From contig JANQSV010000347.1 of assembly GCA_028279115.1 (NCBI GenBank), positions 1-42,026 on the forward strand: DNA of 42,026 bases, written 5' to 3'. Made by a program: the position numbers and the translations under genes. The stretch comes from Pseudomonadales bacterium (GTDB taxonomy: Bacteria > Pseudomonadota > Gammaproteobacteria > Pseudomonadales > Pseudohongiellaceae). The notes beneath the pieces are model-generated. The model had not been told where the DNA came from. It saw only the letters and a list, made by a program, of their open reading frames with translations, and did no database searches. Positions 26,128-34,137 of the stretch are shown here, one piece after another (position 1 is the first letter of the stretch; each line of letters opens with the position of its first letter).

Positions 26128-26763
26128 GTGGAAAGCAATCGGCGGATGCGGCAACAGCAGAACGCTCCGGTGCGGGAGCCGGTCCCGGCCGCCACCGTGG
26201 TGCTTGCCCGGCAGGCGGATTCCGGCGTCGGCATCGAAGTGCTGCTGCTGCGGCGCAGCGCCCGGCTGGTATTTCATGGCGGCCATTGGGTTTTTCCCGG
26301 CGGTCGCATCGATACGGATGATTTCGGCGGCGAGGCGCAGGCCGACCGACTGTATTCCGCCGCGCGCAAGGCCGCCATACGCGAAACCCGCGAGGAAACC
26401 GGACTGGAAATCGACGCCGGCCAATTGATCCATGTGGGCCACTGGACGACGCCGCCGGGCCTGCCGCGCAGATTTTCCACCTGGTTCTTCGTCTGTCCCG
26501 TTTCCCGGCGGACCCGGGTGAAAATCGACCAGGAAGAAATCACCGACTATCGCTGGCTTTCGCCGCGTCAGGCCCTGCAGGATGCCCGCGCGGAAAAGCT
26601 GGTGCTGCCGCGGCCGACCCGAGTCACCTTGTCCGATATCGGCGTCTACGACAACCTCGCCGATCTTGAGCAGGGTCTGAGAAATTGCCGGATCCGGGTT
26701 TTTCCGCCCGATTCCGATCACTATCGTCCCGCCGAAATGGGCTGCCCGGTCAGGACCGGCTGA
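26128..26763 (+). CDS. Nudix hydrolase with split Nudix box, NUDT19-like
   Basis: 211 residues from GTG 26128 (ATG 26146, in frame, is an alternative). Hydrolyses a nucleoside diphosphate linked to another group. The Nudix signature is present as WVFPGGRIDTDD, then an insert of about 15-20 residues, then AAIRETREETGLEI, which supplies the REXXEEXG metal site. The insert between the Gly-Gly and the REXXEE helix is the layout of NUDT19-type CoA and acyl-CoA diphosphatases, so a CoA-ester substrate is a reasonable guess. Middle gene of the likely GST-Nudix-AhpD unit. Confidence 0.85.
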   Translation: MESNRRMRQQQNAPVREPVPAATVVLARQADSGVGIEVLLLRRSARLVFHGGHWVFPGGRIDTDDFGGEAQADRLYSAARKAAIRETREETGLEIDAGQLIHVGHWTTPPGLPRRFSTWFFVCPVSRRTRVKIDQEEITDYRWLSPRQALQDARAEKLVLPRPTRVTLSDIGVYDNLADLEQGLRNCRIRVFPPDSDHYRPAEMGCPVRTG

Positions 26764-26780
26764 GCCCGAGGAGGAGTCCG

Positions 26781-27365
26781 ATGCCCCAGCCTTCACACGT
26801 CATGGCGCTGGCTGTCCGAAGCCTGGAACAGCTCGAAGCGCAACTCGACGAGGAGATGAGGGAGTATTTCGCGCTATGCAGGGAAAAACTGGGCTTCGTG
26901 CCAAACGTGCTGCTTTCCTACGCGTCGCGGCCGGAAAAGCTGAAGAATTTCGTCGCTTTCTATAACGAATTGATGCTGGGCGAAAGCGGTCTGAGCAAGC
27001 TCGAGCGCGAGATGATCGCCGTCGTCGTTTCGTCCACGAACCATTGCTACTATTGCGTCGTCGCCCACGGGCAGGCGGTGCGGAAACTTTCCGGCGACCC
27101 GGAACTCGGCGAAATGCTCGTCACGAACTATCGCGTCGCCGAACTTTCGCAGCGGCATCGCGCCATGCTCGATTTCGCCCACAAACTTACGACTTCCCCG
27201 AACCTGATCGGCGACCGGGACCGCGCCGCCTTGCGCGAAGCGGGATTCAGCGACGACGAGATATTCGATATCGCGGACACGGCGGGCTTCTTCAACATGT
27301 CCAACCGCGTGGCAAGCGGCATCGACATGATCCCCAACCCGGAATACCACCGCCTCAACCGCTAG
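26781..27365 (+). CDS. AhpD-like peroxidase-related protein (carboxymuconolactone decarboxylase family)
   Basis: 194 residues from ATG 26781, which has GAGGAG at good spacing; the longer in-frame start at 26685 lies inside the Nudix gene and is less likely. The all-helical family core contains the redox motif NHCYYCVVAHG (CxxC followed by His), as in AhpD, and later helices DFAHKLTTSPN and FNMSNRVASG typical of the uncharacterised peroxidase-related enzyme group. It probably reduces peroxides or a partner thiol protein. The context with a GST and a Nudix hydrolase suggests oxidative or electrophile stress. Confidence 0.9.
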   Translation: MPQPSHVMALAVRSLEQLEAQLDEEMREYFALCREKLGFVPNVLLSYASRPEKLKNFVAFYNELMLGESGLSKLEREMIAVVVSSTNHCYYCVVAHGQAVRKLSGDPELGEMLVTNYRVAELSQRHRAMLDFAHKLTTSPNLIGDRDRAALREAGFSDDEIFDIADTAGFFNMSNRVASGIDMIPNPEYHRLNR

Positions 27366-27475
27366 TCGTGTTCCCGATAAGCCAATTAGCGACAAAAAAC
27401 ATAGACATGAATGTTAATCAAATAACTTTCGTGTCAATTGAGGATTCTCCGGGCGCCTGCTGGGAAGGGGAAAAC

Positions 27476-27536
27476 TGATAGAATGCATTCGCCCCATGGT
27501 GTCGCATGTAACTTGACGCTTCGCTCAAAATTTGAG
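27476..27536 (+). promoter_or_regulatory. Promoter and possible operator of higBA
   Basis: TGATAGAAT (27476-27484) is an extended -10, 64 bases before the higB start. A perfect palindrome CTCAAAATTTGAG (27524-27536) lies between it and the gene, a fitting site for HigA, which usually represses its own operon. The remaining spacer after 27365 shows nothing else. Confidence 0.45.
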
Positions 27537-27547
27537 ACAGTCGCGGA

Positions 27548-27823
27548 GTGAGAATCAGACGCAAGGCGTTACGGAGGTTCGCCGCCACGGGCGACCCGCG
27601 AGGGCTGCCCGCCGCCAGCGTGGCAAAGTTGGCCCGTATCCTTCATGTGCTGGCCGATGCGCGAACGCCGGAAGACGCGCATCTGCCTGGATTCCGGCTG
27701 CATTCCCTTACCGGCGGGCGTCTGGCCGGAATGTGGAGCATCCGGGTAACGGCGAATTGGCGGATTGTGTTCCGGCTCGAGGGTGGCGAAGCTGTCGATA
27801 TAGACTTGGTGGATTATCACTGA
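27548..27823 (+). CDS. higB: HigB-type toxin (RelE superfamily)
   Basis: 91 residues from GTG 27548; a stop lies only five codons upstream, so the start is confined. A ribosome-dependent mRNA endonuclease family. Typical parts are LRRFAATGDPRGLPA near the start, LPGFRLHSLTGGRLAGMWSI in the middle and the end WRIVFRLEGGEAVDIDLVDYH, close to the HigB consensus ...W-R-I-x-F-R...VDYH. The antitoxin gene follows 14 bases downstream. Toxin-first order is normal for higBA. Confidence 0.9.
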   Translation: MRIRRKALRRFAATGDPRGLPAASVAKLARILHVLADARTPEDAHLPGFRLHSLTGGRLAGMWSIRVTANWRIVFRLEGGEAVDIDLVDYH

Positions 27824-27837
27824 CGGAGGGCGAAAAG

Positions 27838-28137
27838 ATGTCCAGGACAGGCGATGCGGGCGAGCGCGTGCAACTGCATGATTCCCTCCGGAGGCATCCG
27901 GGGGAATTCCTGCGCCATGAATGCATCCGGGCCGCCGGCCTGACCGTGAAGGAAACGGCGCAACGCTTGGGGATTTCCCGCGCCGGCCTGAATCGCATCC
28001 TTGCCGGCGAAGGTCGGATTACGGCGCGCCTGGCGCTAAGCCTCGAAAACGATTTCGGCTGGAGCACGGCGGAGATGTGGCTGCAGATGCAAGTTGCCTA
28101 TGATCTGGCGCAAGAGCGCATACGGCAAGCAGCATAG
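27838..28137 (+). CDS. higA: HigA-type antitoxin, XRE-family HTH
   Basis: 99 residues from ATG 27838, with GGAGGG upstream. HigA opens with the family motif HPGEFLRHECIRAAGLTV. The helix-turn-helix is KETAQRLGISRAGLNRILAG, followed by RITARLALSLENDFGWSTAEMWLQMQ, all typical. It binds and blocks HigB and should repress the operon, perhaps at the palindrome 27524-27536. The same frame is open further upstream inside higB, but that part is not coding. Confidence 0.93.
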   Translation: MSRTGDAGERVQLHDSLRRHPGEFLRHECIRAAGLTVKETAQRLGISRAGLNRILAGEGRITARLALSLENDFGWSTAEMWLQMQVAYDLAQERIRQAA

Positions 28138-28211
28138 CTTGCGGGCGGCGCTTGCAATCACCGCTGCATAGGTGGGATATTTGGGCTTGGTCGGGGCCGC
28201 GCGGAGTCTTC

Positions 28212-31200
28212 ATGACACATCCCACATTCGCCAGCTTGCACGTCATCCTCGACGAACTGCGCCGGCGCCGCAGCACATTCTTCGTATTGCGCCAACTCAG
28301 CCTGTTTTGCGCCGCGAGCGCTTTGCTGATTTTCGGCTTCGCCCTGCTGTTCAACTCACTGCAGCCCGGACCCGTTGTCAGTCTGCTTCTGCTCGCCGTT
28401 CTGGGCGCTGGAATCGGGCTGCTCTGCTGGCGCCTGATCGGAGTGCTGCGCAACCGTCACGCCACCTTTCAGCGCCTGGCGCATTATGTCGAAGACCATA
28501 TTCCCGACCTCGAACAACGCCTGCTGACCTCGCTCGAATTCACCGAAGACGAACTCCGGTTCGGCCGCCGCGGCGTGTCCCGGCAGTTTATCGCGCAATT
28601 GTGGCGGGACGCGGAACGGCACATGGTGCGCCAGCAGGAGGAAATGGAGGCGATAACGCCGGTGGGACGCTCCCGGGTGGGACTTGCGTCCGGATTTGCC
28701 GCCGTGCTGGCGGTTTCGGTAGTGCTGTTTACTTCGGATTCGCTCAAGGACTCCCTGGGCAACCTGCTCTGGCCGTTCGAGGACGCCGAGATCATCGTCG
28801 TCGGCGAACCGCCGCCGAACATTGAGATTTCCCTGGAGCCGGGGGACGTGCAATTGCAGCGCGGCGACGGCCTCACCGTGGCGGCGCGAGTGACCGGCGC
28901 CGCTCCGGAAGCGCTCACCTTGCGCTTGCAGGACGACAACGTCAACTGGCGCGACATGCCCATGCGACAGGACGGGCGCGGCAGCGACAGCGCCTCTTTC
29001 AGTTATTTCATTCCGAGCCTGCGCGAAGACACGGTCTACTATGTCACCTTCAACCAGGCCGGGTCTCAGGGAAGCGCGCGCAATTCGCAGCAATTCCGCA
29101 TCAGCGTGTACGACCTGCCTCGGGTAGAACAGATCGACGTCGCTTTCGACTATCCGGAGTACACCGGAATGGAAGATTTCGTCGATGAAGACGGCGGCGA
29201 CCTGATCGCGCCGGTGGGCACCGCAGTCGAAGTCAGCGTGACTTTCAACAAGGCCATCGCCGAGGCGCGCCTCGAATTTGCCCAGGCTTTTGAAGAGAGC
29301 GCGGGCGAGGACGCGGCCGGTGAAATCGAGGCCATGCCCGACCTGCCGCTCGCGATCGACGGCAGCGTGGGAACGGCCAGTTTCACGATCGGCCGGGACG
29401 GCGTTTATCGCGTCCAGGCCACCGATAATTCCGATCTTTCCAGCCTCGACCCGCTCGACTACTACATCCGGGCCATCGTCGACCAGCCGCCCGAACTCGC
29501 ATTGCGGCGGCCCGGCCGCGACCAGGACGTCATGCCGCTGGAAGAAGTCATTCTCGAAATCGACGCCAGCGACGATTACGGGCTGACGCGGTTCGACCTC
29601 AATTACAGCGTAGTCGGCCAGGACGAGGTCGTGGTCGATTTCCTGCCGGATGAACGCGTGCGCGACGTTTCCGGCGAACAATTGATCTATCTCGAGGATC
29701 TCGAAGTCGAACCCGGGGATTTCGTCAGCTACTACCTGACCCTGGCCGACAACAACGGCCTTGCGGGTCCCAGCGAAATCATCTCCGACATTTACTTCCT
29801 GCAGGTTATTCCCACCGACCAGGAATTCCGCCGCGGCCAGGGCGGTGGAGGCGGCGGTGGCGGAGGCCAGGGCGGCGACAGCAGCGCGCTCGTCACAATC
29901 CAGAAGGACATCATCGCCGCCACTTGGAAACTGAAGAACCGGGAAAATCAGGCTTCTCCCGAAGACTTCGCCGCGGACGCCGGGATCATTTCCGAATCGC
30001 AGAAGGAAGCAACCGGCCGGGCGCGCATGTCGATCGACCGGCTCTCCGAAAGGCTCAATTTCTCCGACGATTCCTACGATCAGGCGGTGCAGAATCTTTC
30101 GCTGGCGATCGAACAGATGAACCTCGCGGCCCAGGAACTCGACCTCCTGCAGGTCACCAGCGCCTTGCAGCCTGAACAGGCGGCGCTGCAATACATACTG
30201 AGGGCCGAGGCGAGCATCAATCGCACCGAGATCGGCATGCAACAGGGAGGCGGTGGAGGCGGCGGCTCGGCAGCCAGGCAGGAACGCGAGGATCTGCGCG
30301 AGCTGTTCGAGATGGAACTCGGGCAACTCGAAAACCGGTACGAGAATCCAAACAGCCGGGGACAGAGCGCGCAACAGCAGGAAGAAGCGAACAAGCTCGA
30401 AGAACTCGCCCGGCGCCAGGAAGGCCTGACCCGCGCCCAGCGCAATCTCGCCCGCCGCGCCGACCAGTTGACCGAGGAGCAGAAACGCCGCGAACTCGAA
30501 CGCCTGATGCGGCAACAGGAACAATTGAGCCAGGAAGTGCAGCAATTGGCCCAGCAGATGTCACGCGGCCAGCAGTCGTCCAGTTCCGCACAGGGGCAGA
30601 ATTCGCAGAACCCGAGCGGTTCCCCCGAAGCCAGTCCCCAAACCTCGGCCTTGCGCCAGGCCGCCCAGCAAATGCAGGAGGCCGCCGAGAGCGATTCACC
30701 GTCCATAGCCGCCGCGCGCAGCCAGAAGGCGCTGGAGAACCTGCGCCGCCAGCAGCAGCAACTCGGCGAACAGGCCGACCGTTCGGTAAACCAGTTGGCG
30801 CGCAATCTCGGCCAGCGCGGCCAGCAACTGCTCGATCAGCAACGCGAACTGCGCGAGGCCATTGAAGAGGCGGGCCGCGAGATGGGGCTCGGCCAGACCC
30901 GCCAGTCGGTGCGCAACGACGAGGACCTGCAGGAACTGATCGAAGGCCAGCAGCGGCAGCAACAGGATCTCGAGGAAATCGAAGACATGTTGCGCGCCGT
31001 GATCGCGCGCGGCAGCAACGAGGATCAGCGCCTGCTGTCCCAGGTCCAGGAAGCGACGCGCGAGTTGCGTCCCATCCAGGAAGAAATGCAGACCAGCAAC
31101 CGGATTCTCCGCAACGGCATGGTCAATCTCGCGGTCGATATCGAACAGACCATTGAGGAACAGTTGGAAGGGCTGGCGCGCAGTCTCGCGGCGCTCGACT

Positions 31201-31559
31201 CCGAACGCGCCGGCGGCAACCCCTTGCAGCAGGCCGCCAGGAACGCCGAGGAATTGCGCGAACGGCTCGAGGATCTCGAAAGGCAGATCCTTGCCCTCAA
31301 TGAGAATGGAAACGAGCCGGGGACCGGAATGCCTTCAGTCGGGGAGTTGCGCGAGCAATTGCAGCGCTCGCGGCAACTCGCACAGCAGATCAACCAGCAG
31401 ATGCAGCAGCAGGCCCAGCAAGGCGGTAACGCCCCGGGGGTTCACGACAAGCCGGCCAGCGTGGCGGCCAGCGCCAGCTCGGCGCCGACCGATACGGCCC
31501 GGGAGGCGAGATTCGCACTGACGGCGGCAATCTGCCCTGGGGCGATGCGCGCTCGGTAA
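28212..31559 (+). CDS. DUF4175 membrane / coiled-coil protein (frameshifted near its end)
   Basis: 1115 residues as read. ATG 28212 is preferred to an upstream start at 28152. Two N-terminal membrane helices (~20-75) and a third (~160-180) are followed by an extracytoplasmic strand-rich region (~200-530) with PPNIEISLEPGDVQLQRGDG. A poly-Gly stretch follows (~544-552), then a long Gln/Glu/Arg-rich coiled coil (~600-1075) with a second Gly run. Proteins of this type accompany MoxR, DUF58 and vWA genes; function unknown. At the G-run 31436-31440 the frame slips: the last ~36 residues read here (VHDKPASVAASASSAP...) are foreign in type, while the true C-terminus continues in another frame to 31801. 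Allowing one extra G gives an intact protein of about 1196 residues. Confidence 0.85.
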   Translation: MTHPTFASLHVILDELRRRRSTFFVLRQLSLFCAASALLIFGFALLFNSLQPGPVVSLLLLAVLGAGIGLLCWRLIGVLRNRHATFQRLAHYVEDHIPDLEQRLLTSLEFTEDELRFGRRGVSRQFIAQLWRDAERHMVRQQEEMEAITPVGRSRVGLASGFAAVLAVSVVLFTSDSLKDSLGNLLWPFEDAEIIVVGEPPPNIEISLEPGDVQLQRGDGLTVAARVTGAAPEALTLRLQDDNVNWRDMPMRQDGRGSDSASFSYFIPSLREDTVYYVTFNQAGSQGSARNSQQFRISVYDLPRVEQIDVAFDYPEYTGMEDFVDEDGGDLIAPVGTAVEVSVTFNKAIAEARLEFAQAFEESAGEDAAGEIEAMPDLPLAIDGSVGTASFTIGRDGVYRVQATDNSDLSSLDPLDYYIRAIVDQPPELALRRPGRDQDVMPLEEVILEIDASDDYGLTRFDLNYSVVGQDEVVVDFLPDERVRDVSGEQLIYLEDLEVEPGDFVSYYLTLADNNGLAGPSEIISDIYFLQVIPTDQEFRRGQGGGGGGGGGQGGDSSALVTIQKDIIAATWKLKNRENQASPEDFAADAGIISESQKEATGRARMSIDRLSERLNFSDDSYDQAVQNLSLAIEQMNLAAQELDLLQVTSALQPEQAALQYILRAEASINRTEIGMQQGGGGGGGSAARQEREDLRELFEMELGQLENRYENPNSRGQSAQQQEEANKLEELARRQEGLTRAQRNLARRADQLTEEQKRRELERLMRQQEQLSQEVQQLAQQMSRGQQSSSSAQGQNSQNPSGSPEASPQTSALRQAAQQMQEAAESDSPSIAAARSQKALENLRRQQQQLGEQADRSVNQLARNLGQRGQQLLDQQRELREAIEEAGREMGLGQTRQSVRNDEDLQELIEGQQRQQQDLEEIEDMLRAVIARGSNEDQRLLSQVQEATRELRPIQEEMQTSNRILRNGMVNLAVDIEQTIEEQLEGLARSLAALDSERAGGNPLQQAARNAEELRERLEDLERQILALNENGNEPGTGMPSVGELREQLQRSRQLAQQINQQMQQQAQQGGNAPGVHDKPASVAASASSAPTDTAREARFALTAAICPGAMRAR

Positions 31560-31801
31560 CCCAGCAGATCACGCGCCGGGATATCGAGGACTTTCTCAAT
31601 CAGCCGGAACTTTTCCGGGCCTTGCTGCAGCCGGTGATCGAGCTCGAAGGCGCCTTGCGCGCCCAGGCTGAACTCGAGCAGATCAACGAGCGACTGTACG
31701 CCACCATCGAGGAGGACATACCCGACGAGTATCGCGATCTGGTGCAGGAATATTATCGCGTGTTGTCGGAACAGCAAGGTACGGACGATCCGTCTCGCTG
31801 A
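31439..31801 (+). pseudogene. Out-of-frame C-terminal end of the DUF4175 protein
   Basis: Same strand, frame shifted by one relative to 28212-31559. It reads GSRQAGQRGGQRQLGADRYG, continuing the Gly/Gln/Arg-rich style, then a well-formed helical end with ITRRDIEDFLNQPELFRALL and DEYRDLVQEYYRVLSEQ. Its stop, 31799-31801, lies two bases before the next gene, as expected in this tight operon. The shift sits at a CCCCGGGGG run, where a single missing G would explain everything. A sequencing or assembly error is the simplest reading; a real mutation or programmed slippage is also possible. Confidence 0.8.
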
Positions 31802-31803
31802 GA

Positions 31804-34137
31804 ATGCAGATAACCGAGCCCACCCTTTTTTCCGCTCTAGAACAAGGCACGCTGAGCTTTGCCTACGGCGTCGGCCCTGAACTGTTCGGGCTGTTCGCGC
31901 TGCTGATCGTCGCCGCGGTCTGGCTGAGTTACTACCGCACCACCCGGCCCCTGTCGCCGGGCTGGAAAGCCTGGTTCATCGGCCTGCGCTCGGCGGTGCT
32001 CATTCTGATCCTGTTCTGCCTGTTGCGTCCGGTAGTGAACATCCAGCAGGTCTCGCCCCAGGACACCTACCTCGCCGTACTGCTCGACAATTCCCAGAGC
32101 ATGAGCATCGCCGATGCCGGCGGCCGCACCCGCCTTGATGCGGTAACCGAGGAAATTCTCGACGGATCGGTGCTCGAAGAACTCGCGGAATCCTTCCAGT
32201 TGCGAACCTTCGCGTTCGATCAGAACACGCGGCGCGTCGGCCAGGGAGGCGGGTTGGGCGAAAGAGCCGGCGGGTTGGGCGAAAGAGCAAGCGAACTGGG
32301 CGAATCCGGCACCGGCAGCGCCATTGGCCAGGCGCTCGAGGCGGTCGCGGACCAACTCGACGGGTTGCCGCTCGGCGGCCTCGTACTCGTCAGCGACGGC
32401 GCCGACAACAGCAATGTGGACCCGCTGATCGCGGCGCAGGAATTCGGCGATCGCCGGATTCCGGTATTTACCGTGGGAGTAGGGCAGGAGGACATTCCGC
32501 TCGACATCGGCATCGTCGACGTCAGCGCCGCCCGCACCGTACTCGAAGGCTCGGTGTTCACCGTCAGCGCTGCCTTGCGCCACCAGGGCTTCGCCGGTCA
32601 GGAAGTGGAAGTCGCGGTGATGGACGGCGGATCCTCCGTCAGCAGCGACGTAGTCACTCTCGGCGCCGAAGGCGTGTCCCAGCGCGTCAGCCTCGAAGTC
32701 GAGCCCGAGCGCGCCGAACGCATCGTCTACGATCTGCGGGTGGAAGTGCAGCCCGGCGAAATCATCGAGCAGAACAACAGTTACAGCTTCCTGGTGGACA
32801 ATACCGACAAGCCGCCGCTAGACGTCCTGTATATCGAAGGCCATCCGCGCAACGAATACAAGTTCATTCGGCGCGCCCTCGAAGACGACGAATCCCTGCG
32901 GCTGGCGACCTATCTGCAGACCGGCCCCGAAAAATTTTATCGCCAGGGTATCGAGTCGCCTACCGAACTCGCCGAGGGCTTTCCCCGCGGCAAGGACGTG
33001 CTGTACGAATACGAGGCTATCATCCTCGGCGACATCGAGCAGGAATTCTTCAATGACGACCAGTTGCAGATGATCGAGGGATTCGTCGCCGAACGCGGCG
33101 GCGGCCTGCTCAAGAGCGGCATGGTCGACGAGGAGTTCATCGGCACGCCGCTGGTAGACATTCTCCCGGTTACCCTTGTCGAGGAGGGTTTCCTGCCGAC
33201 CCGTTTGCGCGGAGGCATTCGGCGCGGCGACCATCCCACGGGCAACCTGTTCCGGCCGCGGCTGACGCGCAATGGGGAATTCTCGCCGCTGTTGCGTCTG
33301 GCCGGAGAGGATTCCGACAATCTGTTCGCCTGGTCGCAATTGCCCGACCTGCAAGGCGTTTATGTCACCGGCCGCATCAAGCCGGGCGCCGAAGTGTTGC
33401 TCGAACATCCCGCGCTGCAATTCCAGAACCAGGCCCTGCCCGTGATCGTCACCCAGCGTTACGGCAGCGGCCGGGTAATTTCGCTGACCACCGCGAGTAC
33501 CTGGCGCTGGCAGATGATGATGCATTCGGAAGACCAGTCCCACGAGACACTCTGGCGGCAAATGCTGCGCTGGCTGGCGGTCTCGGCCCCGGATCGGGTG
33601 ACCCTGGAATTCGACCGCGAGTTCTACAATATCGGCGACGAAGTGCAGGTGACCGCGCGCGTGCTCGACGAACAATACGAACCCGATAACGACGCCACCT
33701 TGTGGATCCAGACGACCAATCCTCTCGATGAGGTCACCGATACGCCGATGGAATGGAATATCGAGGAAGATGGCGTTTACCGTTCTTCCTTCGTCGCCGA
33801 CCAGGAAGGCGTCTTCAACCTGCTGGTCGACGTCACCAGCGCGGCGGGCGAGGAAGGCGCCGAAAAACAGGCGGCGATCGTCGTTACGCCTTCCTTGCGC
33901 GAATACAACAACGCCGGCATGGACCGCGGCCTGCTCGGCCGCATGGCGGCGGCGGGCGGAGGCAGTTACTTCGACATCGATGATGTCGGCGGATTGCCGG
34001 AATCGATCGAATTCACTCCCAACGCCTATTCCCGGGAAGTGCAGATCGACCTCTGGGACGAGCCCTGGCTGCTTGCCCTTATCATCGGCCTGCTGTGCCT
34101 TGACTGGATGACGCGCCGCCTGCGGGGGCTGTCATGA
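31804..34137 (+). CDS. Membrane protein with vWA-like and amidotransferase-like domains
   Basis: 777 residues. Two N-terminal helices (~20-43 and ~57-78), a vWA-like domain with the metal-site motif DNSQS starting at Asp95 and LVLVSDGADNSN, strand-rich repeats, then a glutamine-amidotransferase-like fold (~335-560: LDVLYIEGHPRNEYKFIRRAL, quoted in part; ERGGGLLKSG). No catalytic Cys/His pair is seen, so the fold is probably structural. A last helix (~755-772) anchors the C-terminus. It fits the large membrane protein usually found beside DUF4175 and BatA-type proteins. A 21-bp tandem repeat (32249-32290) encodes GLGERAGGLGERA near residue 150. Its stop overlaps the next start (ATGA). Confidence 0.87.
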   Translation: MQITEPTLFSALEQGTLSFAYGVGPELFGLFALLIVAAVWLSYYRTTRPLSPGWKAWFIGLRSAVLILILFCLLRPVVNIQQVSPQDTYLAVLLDNSQSMSIADAGGRTRLDAVTEEILDGSVLEELAESFQLRTFAFDQNTRRVGQGGGLGERAGGLGERASELGESGTGSAIGQALEAVADQLDGLPLGGLVLVSDGADNSNVDPLIAAQEFGDRRIPVFTVGVGQEDIPLDIGIVDVSAARTVLEGSVFTVSAALRHQGFAGQEVEVAVMDGGSSVSSDVVTLGAEGVSQRVSLEVEPERAERIVYDLRVEVQPGEIIEQNNSYSFLVDNTDKPPLDVLYIEGHPRNEYKFIRRALEDDESLRLATYLQTGPEKFYRQGIESPTELAEGFPRGKDVLYEYEAIILGDIEQEFFNDDQLQMIEGFVAERGGGLLKSGMVDEEFIGTPLVDILPVTLVEEGFLPTRLRGGIRRGDHPTGNLFRPRLTRNGEFSPLLRLAGEDSDNLFAWSQLPDLQGVYVTGRIKPGAEVLLEHPALQFQNQALPVIVTQRYGSGRVISLTTASTWRWQMMMHSEDQSHETLWRQMLRWLAVSAPDRVTLEFDREFYNIGDEVQVTARVLDEQYEPDNDATLWIQTTNPLDEVTDTPMEWNIEEDGVYRSSFVADQEGVFNLLVDVTSAAGEEGAEKQAAIVVTPSLREYNNAGMDRGLLGRMAAAGGGSYFDIDDVGGLPESIEFTPNAYSREVQIDLWDEPWLLALIIGLLCLDWMTRRLRGLS
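32249..32310 (+). repeat. 21-bp tandem repeat inside the vWA membrane protein gene
   Basis: Two copies (32249-32269, 32270-32290) differ only in the last two bases and are followed by a decayed third. The unit starts GCGGGTTGGGCGAAAGAG and keeps the frame. Confidence 0.8.

Noticed and set aside
26685-26780. Earlier start for the AhpD-like gene
   Set aside because: It lies inside the Nudix gene; ATG 26781 has GAGGAG at the right distance.
27532-27837. Upstream extension of the higA frame across higB
   Set aside because: The translated stretch is Arg-rich and unlike any antitoxin; ATG 27838 has a good ribosome site and starts the conserved HigA sequence.
28356-30545. 729-codon open frame on the minus strand
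   Set aside because: Antisense to the DUF4175 gene; His/Val-rich composition typical of shadow frames.
31430-31445. Programmed -1 frameshifting in the DUF4175 gene
   Set aside because: The G-run is not a heptameric X-XXY-YYZ slip site with an obvious downstream pseudoknot; a missing base is simpler, though it was not excluded.
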